From Tolypeutes matacus (lineage: Eukaryota > Chordata > Mammalia > Cingulata > Chlamyphoridae), in NCBI GenBank assembly GCA_026826555.1, contig JAKSZT010053837.1, positions 4,440,520 through 4,504,519 on the forward strand: DNA of 64,000 nucleotides, given 5' to 3'. Shown piece after piece: positions 58,301 through 64,000 of the stretch. Both the position numbers and the translations under genes were made by a program. The number at the start of each line of letters is the position of its first letter. The stretch's first letter is position 1. A model generated the notes under the pieces. That model did no database searches, had not been told where the DNA came from, and saw only the letters and a list, made by a program, of their open reading frames with translations.

Positions 58301-61300
58301 TTAACTTAACCCGCGAATCTTTCATCATCCTTACCTTTCCATTTCAAGTGTGACTCATATATTTCGTTGTTCAGCCCATAAAATCAATGACCTCTGGTTT
58401 CAGAAGGGAAAGATTAAGAATGACATACTGACCTATCTTAGAAATGATTTAAAGGAGAGTGAATTTCCTCTAAATTTACAGAGATATGATTTTACAATTC
58501 ATTTGTTTTTCTGATTTCCTCCCAAGGTTCACAACTCAACAAGATGTCAGTGATTAACTTCCTCCTTTTTCTTCTCCAAAGGTCTCTCCATGTATAAGCT
58601 CTGCAATGAGAAGCTTGGGTCAAATCCACCCCACTTCTTGTTTTATTTTTCTCTTCTTAGAAAACCAGATACTTTGGCAGGATGACATAAATATGGCTGG
58701 TTCCAAATTCAGTTGTAAAATAAAGTTTGTCCGTGATGATCCTCTTCCCTTTTGTGGTAGATGCTTTGCCTTTGTGGCTGCACCTCCCCCAACTCTGGGA
58801 CCTTCTCAGCCTGCTGACAACCTCCTGTCCACCTCCCTACAGCATCCCTCTTCCCCTTTATCCAGTTTTCCCTGTTCTGCTATTCTTTGTCCATGGCCTA
58901 GACCAGACTGGTGGCTTCCATGTTGCCACATTGTCATTACTACAACTAAGACTTCCCCATTCTGAAGCTCATCGCCCAAGGCCAAGTATACTCTGCCTAA
59001 AGAGGCAGTTTTTGCCTGACACACTAGTAGTTGGTTAATAAGTGTTTGAATGAATGAATGAGTAAATGAACAAACTGCTCTCTAATAATTTACCATTTAA
59101 CACCTATGCAGTCCCTGCCTCCCCAAAAGTGTGTGTGTATTAACGGGCCTGAAGAAGACAGCGTGTCTTCCTTTGTAGCATAACCCAACCAGGTGAGCTG
59201 GGAGAGAAACCCCGTGCTAGGTGGGTGTTATAGTTATCTCAAATATTTCTCCAGTCTCGTGTGTGGTCTCCTGTGCGAATTCATTTCAGAAAGGCCCTGA
59301 AGGCGGCCCCTCCTTTACTATAAGTTTCAATAATTGGAGAAATGACTGTTCCCTAGAAGAAGCAGTGTATTATTAATTTTAAAAAAGCATAATGACTAAC
59401 CTTGACTTAGTATGTATTATCACTCTGGATTCTGCAGAAGTTTGTAATACTAGGTCTAATCTTTAGTGAATGGATAAGAACTGTTAAAAACCACTTCTCT
59501 CTGAAAGAGTTCTATTCTTTGGTCATGAGATAGAAGAAATAGGATTGGCTATGAAGAAGATGGGCAAAAATATCTGGCAGATTTAGAGAATTAAAGCTGA
59601 GAAGTAATAACTCAATGAAATAACATAAATGTGAGAAACAACTAAGTAAGCATATAAAACAATAATAATAATAATAATAATAATAACCTGCTATGGAATA
59701 TCATCAAGCAGCAAAATGTACTGCAAAGATATTAAGATTTATGTGGTTGGTGTTGATTATAGTTACTGAGGTGAATGCTTCAAGTAAAATAATTGAAAAA
59801 TTAGCTCAATTTTGAGCAAAATGTAGTTCATGTGAATTTACCCTTTAGCACTTACCAAATCCCTGCAATAGTTTGGGGCGGGGGGTCCTACTATCATACG
59901 CAAGGAAGAGGGAAAAGAAAGAATAAAGAAGTAAATTAAAAGACTTGGAAATAAAGAATCGCTAAAGGACTGGATTGTGAGTATGGAGTAAAGAAGATTA
60001 GATAAGGGGCCTAAGAACAAGGAGTTGGAGGCATCATTTGGGGATGGTGACTGTTAACTTTCAAGAATTTCCACGGAGGATGGGTGAGAAGATGCATGGC
60101 TGGAGGACCTGGGCTGGGTAACAGGGAAAATTTCGTGACTGTAAGTGTCCAGAGCTCTGGCTTACATGTCCCAAGGAGGGCTTTTAGGACATGCCTGCCC
60201 TAGGAACATTTCTCAGGCTCAAGCGAGGAGCTTTTTGGGCGGTTTCATGCAGCTCTGTGGATGGACGGGGTGACCTCCTCAGGTCTCATGTCCCTGAGAG
60301 GCGTTCCCCACACTTCACAGTGTCTTTGCCAGCTGCTGACTCCCAGCTCCGAGGCTGTGTAGTTTTCCCCCCAGAAGGGAACAACCAAGCCTTTCACTCT
60401 CTGTTCTTTACTTGGACCAGTCTTTAGGTGTGCATCTGTGGTTTGTCAGCTCTTCAGCACTTAGGCACTTTCCTTCTGAGCCAAGGCCCTCCTGGGAACA
60501 ATGTAGCGCCTGTGTGCTGACAGTAACAGCCCGTGGGCCACAGACAGGCAGCCAAACGCTCCCTCTGGCCCACGAGGGTTGAATTAGACACCTCACCTGC
60601 AGTAATCCACGGCTTAGTCAGCCCCAACCTCCTCCTGCCCATGCCCCAACCTTTTACCGACTTGATTCCTAGCTCCTTTGCCACATTTACACCAATCCTC
60701 ATGCAGGATGGTCTCTACCCACCACCCATCCCACCCACTGAGTGAACAATAACACGTTAGGGGCTTATGGCCTGATACTAAACGCCGGCACTGAAGGGTG
60801 AGGTACATGCTGTTTAGTTGGGCAGCCAGGTATTTACAAAAAGGTTGGTCTACCAAGAGATGCCAGTCCTTTCCTATAATGTGATTGCCTTTTATGTATT
60901 ATGCAGGTTGTTGATTTACACGGGGAGTTGGGAACGCTAAACAAACATGGAATTTTTACGTGCTCTGTTTCTGCTGAGTTAAGACATTTGGAAACATCAT
61001 TTGACTCCTGGCAAAAAACCTCAATTCCAGATGCTGTTTAAAACCATACTTTTGTTCTTGACTTTGAGTCAGAGAGGGGTCATGTGCTTATGAAACAATA
61101 GAGTTTCAACCCTTAAGTAGCCCTAAAAGAGCAGAAACTGTGTTGTGTGTTAAGTCATACCCAGCATACTAATTCAATATTAAATGACAAACTAGCACAG
61201 TCTCTCTTTAGGAATGCCTCTCCTTCATAGAAGTAGCACAGTATTTATCTTAAAGCTCCATCCAGGGATTATCGAGAGCTCTACTCCGCGTGAATGCATA

Positions 61301-61450
61301 AAAGAAAATTGGGTGGGTAGTGAGACACAAAAGGAAAGGAGGAAAGAGCAATGCAGATTTTCAGGAAGAAAAATGTGTGTGTCTATGTGTGTATAGTTGG
61401 AAGCCTTGGTGATCCTATTGTTTAGTGTCTCTGAGGCTTAATTTGCCCCT
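55372..61450. other. Intergenic region downstream of ERP27, mostly unassigned
   Basis: L2/MIR-type tails at 57385-57430 (GTGGTAGGTGCTCAATAAAT) and 59030-59070 (TTGGTTAATAAGTGTTTGAA). The rest shows no gene. Several 60-120-codon frames (for example 58606-58965) lack any protein character. Sequence between 55.5 and 59 kb is low in repeats and could hold conserved regulatory elements, but none is shown. Confidence 0.45.
59662..59688. repeat. (AAT)n microsatellite
   Basis: About nine AAT units, uninterrupted. Confidence 0.93.
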
Positions 61451-61456
61451 TTTAAT
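61451..61456 (-). terminator. ERP27: Candidate ERP27 polyadenylation signal ATTAAA
   Basis: ATTAAA on the minus strand about 50 nt after the stop codon. It is a common variant signal. A GATAAA-like site lies further on near 61242. No AATAAA is close. Weak call. Confidence 0.35.
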
Positions 61457-61504
61457 TCAGCATAAAGTAGATTTTTGGTAGTATGCAGATGTATCAGGGA
61501 GAAA

Positions 61505-61552
61505 TCAGAGTTCCACCTTTGGAGACTTTTCTTCTGATTCATGGTTTTCTCT
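61505..61552 (-). CDS. ERP27: ERP27 last coding exon, KVEL retention signal
   Basis: 48 nt after acceptor AG (61554-61553). It encodes RENHESEEKSPKVEL and a TGA stop. KVEL is the KDEL-type ER retrieval signal of ERp27. Placed by similarity to the human C-terminus and by the splice site. Confidence 0.95.
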   Translation of the reverse strand, partial: RENHESEEKSPKVEL

Positions 61553-64000
61553 CTGAAAAACATCATGACACATATTAAAATTTGGAGCCCATTCTGTTTT
61601 AGCAAACTAAGTTACTCCTGGAACCCTTAAATCTATCTTCAATGAACTCTTTTATATGGAATTTGATTTGTTTACCATAAATGCCCTAAATTCTATTTCA
61701 CTATTCTATAGTGAAATCTAAAATTTAGCTCCTTTGAATATGCAAAACCTTTTTAAAAATGCTTTCCTAGTTCTAGTCCCATGATTGTAACCTAATAAGT
61801 ATCCTGACCATCACATCCTCATATACCTCTGATTTTAGTCGAGTTCAGCAGAGCCCAAAGAATTCTTAAACAACAGGAAATAAAAGGAACATAGAGGAAG
61901 AAAGCCATTCTTGCTTTACCTGCGTAGTCTCACACTTACCAATGGTTTCTCCTTTAGGAATCCATCACAGAAGTTTTGCACATTCTTTACTGAAATCTCT
62001 GCTATGGGCAAGGTATCCCACTCCTCATCTACAGTTCGGTAAATTGCCAAAGCTGGCAGTTGAGACTCTTTTAGGTTGAAAAATGATATCACCTTCCCAT
62101 TTTCCTTCAAACCACTGTCCACCAGAATAAAAAGTATCTGCAGTTGAAGAAAGTTGAAAGAGAAAGTTCTATCTGAAATTCAGGGTATAAATAGATACTT
62201 ATAATTGTTGAAGTTTATTCCAATTGAATTTATGGTCTGTGTCATACAAATTAAATCTCAACTAAATTAAAATGAATTTCATATTATTTTGTGTTGCTTT
62301 GGTGTTTTATCCCACTGATCAGATTCCTTTAAACTTTTTCCAATTTTGTAGAAAAATGCAAGCATCACTTTATTGTTAATATTTATACTTGGTTCTGTAA
62401 AAAAAAATAGCAAAAAGTTCTAAGAATTTTTATACATATTTATAAAAATTTCAAGAATATGATCCTTATCACTTCTGAAAAGTACACATTTTTTTAAAGA
62501 CTAAAAGCCAGTAAGTGTAGAAATGGAAGAGGAAGACAAAAACATTGACAATAGATTATTTGAATTTTCTTCTTCCTGGATATCTATAACATCACATGTG
62601 CCACTGTTTTTGGTATAGCTTGTGAAACCCAAAAATTCTGATTTTTCTTCACTAGTCTGAAATAAGTCCAGTTAAGGTTGTACCAGTGAACTACAAATTC
62701 TGTTATCTTCTTGTGTAGTAAGAAACTCAGGTCTTCTCTTAACTAATTCCACATTTGGTTCCAGACTTTCTTTTTTATTTCTTCCTAATAATATTTTTAC
62801 TTTACAGTGGATTTTACCAGAAGGTAAACTATCCATATTGTCGATATTACATTCATTTGGTTCCATGTTAGGCTGATGAGATGCAGATTCTTTTTTTTTT
62901 TTTTTTCCTTCTATCTGGTTGCGCCATCGTCTTTTTTGGCGCATTGCTTAGTCACACGGGGGCACTGCACCTTTCTGCGCAGGTCTGGGACATCCATATG
63001 GTAAACGGGAGCTCAATTGCTTGAGCCACAGCCGCTTCCTGGATTCATTTAATTTTAAGAACATAGAATTGGAAGAGACTTTGGTGATTATCTAGGGGAG
63101 GAAATATTGCCTAATGGTTTAAAGCAAGGAACTTGTTGTAGACCCTGCCTCTGGCACTTTCTAGCTGTGTGACTTTGGGTGCATTACTCAATCTCTCAAG
63201 ACAGTTTTCTCTTTGGTAAAATGGGCTTTGTTGGGAGGATATTAAATGAGATGATGCATTTAATTTTTTTGCAGTTTGGGGCATATATTAAATGCTTTGT
63301 AAATGTTAACTATTTCATATTATTAAAGAAGGAATCATCTTTATAACTTTGTGGGATGTGGAAGATCATCCACATTCAGCATACTTCCAATGTTAGGGAA
63401 CCAACTACAAAAAAGGCAGCTTGTTTTATTATTCAACAGTTCTCGTCATTAGAAAGGTCTCTAATGTGGTGGAAGCCTTACTATTTCAGTAATAGAAAGC
63501 AGAACTGCATGTAGCAGGGAAGGGAAAGAAATGAACATTTATTGGGCTCAGGCAAAGGCACCAGGCACTTGATTGATGTTTTATGTGAAAGACAAGTTCA
63601 GTGGTCTAATAACACAACAGATTGTGGCAAGGTGAAAACAAATATGACTAAAAGGTGGTTTTTATTTTTAGTATCTTTGGGTCTTTATTGTCTCTCCACC
63701 TATTAATGCATAAAAAAAGAAATAGGCTCATCACTGAGGAAGACATGGTTAGACAGGCCTTTAATAGTACAAAATACAACTTTAAGTTCAAATCAGAGTA
63801 ATGTGACTTATTATGTCCCAGATCTTGTTTTGACCTCTCTTAAGTCTACTTGTTTTCCTAATTTCTCTCTACTTCCCTGGACTCTTCCTTTTCCTAGTGT
63901 CCTTGTGGGGAGAATTCAGACTCACCTTCCCCTGGAAGAGCTTAGCAGCCTTCCAGTATCTGTGCATGCTTTCTTCATACTCTAGGGAAGCCTTGTTCAT
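61505..64000 (-). CDS. ERP27: Endoplasmic reticulum protein 27, 3' part (last three coding exons; continues beyond window)
   Basis: Exons 64000-63926 (partial), 62137-61940 and 61552-61505 join in phase 0 to give 106 residues ending in KVEL and TGA. ERp27 is a redox-inactive PDI-family protein of two thioredoxin-like domains that binds unfolded substrate and ERp57 in the ER lumen. The visible part is the second half of the b' domain (ILFILVDSGLKENG, the SQLPALAIYRT cis-proline strand, an acidic DEEWD motif, and QNFCDGFL). The human DEWD-type motif is reported to mediate ERp57 binding. No CxxC active site is seen, as expected. Splice sites are intact. The N-terminal half lies outside the window. 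Confidence 0.95.
61940..62137 (-). CDS. ERP27: ERP27 penultimate coding exon (66 codons)
   Basis: Begins after CTGCAG at 62138 with ILFILVDSG and ends with FLKEKPL before GTAAGT. It is exactly 198 nt, with phase 0 at both ends. It contains the conserved cis-proline segment LPALAIY and the DEEWD acidic motif. Confidence 0.96.
62890..63041 (-). mobile_element. SINE in ERP27 intron
   Basis: T run at left, head complement ATATGGTAAACGGGAGCTCA and ATTGCTTGAGCCACAGCCGC at right. The central part differs from the other copies (GGCACTGCACCTTTCTGCGC). Same orientation as ERP27. Confidence 0.8.
63100..63320 (+). mobile_element. MIR element in ERP27 intron
   Basis: GCCTCTGGCACTTTCTAGCT, GTGTGACTTTGGGTGCATTA, GATATTAAATGAGATGATGC: near full-length MIR. 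Confidence 0.88.
63321..63925. other. Unassigned ERP27 intron sequence
   Basis: AT-rich. No repeat or gene recognised up to the exon donor. Confidence 0.5.
63926..64000 (-). CDS. ERP27: ERP27 exon (fifth coding exon by human gene model), partial at window edge
   Basis: 25 codons visible, reading EYEESMHRYWKAAKLFQGK just before donor GTGAGT (63925-63920). The AAKLFQGK strand leads directly into ILFILVDSG of the next exon. The exon's acceptor is outside the window. Confidence 0.93.

Larger units (their letters stand above)
61553..63925 (-). other. ERP27: Last two visible ERP27 introns
   Basis: 61553-61939 (387 bp) holds no recognised repeat. 62138-63925 (1788 bp) contains a SINE (62890-63041) and an MIR (63100-63320). 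The remainder is AT-rich unassigned sequence. Confidence 0.9.

Noticed and set aside
58606..58965. 119-codon ORF in repeat-poor sequence
   Set aside because: Proline/serine-rich chance frame, with an overlapping 103-codon frame of similar quality. No start context, splice partners or domain recognised.

Overview
This is mammalian nuclear DNA, most likely from an armadillo (Dasypus-like xenarthran). The evidence is split-gene structure with GT-AG introns, mammal-wide repeats (MIR, L2, MER20, MaLR-type LTRs) and at least 17 copies of a tRNA-headed SINE that resembles the armadillo DAS-SINE families. The SINE occurs as monomers, head-to-tail dimers and a longer form. The species call rests on remembered repeat families and needs a database search. 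Nothing prokaryotic (operon, CRISPR, IS) is present.

Two protein-coding genes can be supported, both on the minus strand. MGP (matrix Gla protein) is complete: four coding exons between 16647 and 19808 encode 103 residues, with a TATA box at 19903-19910 and an AATAAA signal at 16443-16448. ERP27 (a non-catalytic PDI-family protein of the endoplasmic reticulum) enters from the right edge. Its last three coding exons (63926-64000, 61940-62137, 61505-61552) are present and end in the KVEL retention signal. This tandem MGP-ERP27 order matches the human 12p12.3 neighbourhood. About 42 kb without a recognisable gene separates the ERP27 stop from the MGP start, and 16.4 kb lies downstream of MGP.

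Layout: 1-3.7 kb is the 5' part of a minus-strand L1 plus L1 3' fragments. 5.7-9.6 kb is a deep nest (L1, then a MaLR-type LTR, then a SINE dimer, then a 3'UTR-like retrocopy, with a second LTR alongside). 12.2-14.8 kb holds three related LTRs. 16.4-19.9 kb is MGP. 20-31.9 kb is mostly unassigned sequence with MIR, L2 and SINE copies. 31.9-41.2 kb is a graveyard of L1 fragments on both strands. 41.2-50 kb is an L2-like LINE split by an LTR and by a 7.36-kb L1 composite with near-identical 15-bp flanking duplications. 50-61.4 kb is mostly unassigned sequence, with two young-looking SINEs. 61.5-64 kb is the ERP27 3' end.

Most open reading frames outside the two genes are repeat remnants or chance frames. 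I found no undescribed gene system. The most informative observations are the nested retrotransposon histories, the chimeric or composite L1, and the lineage-specific LTR cluster next to MGP.
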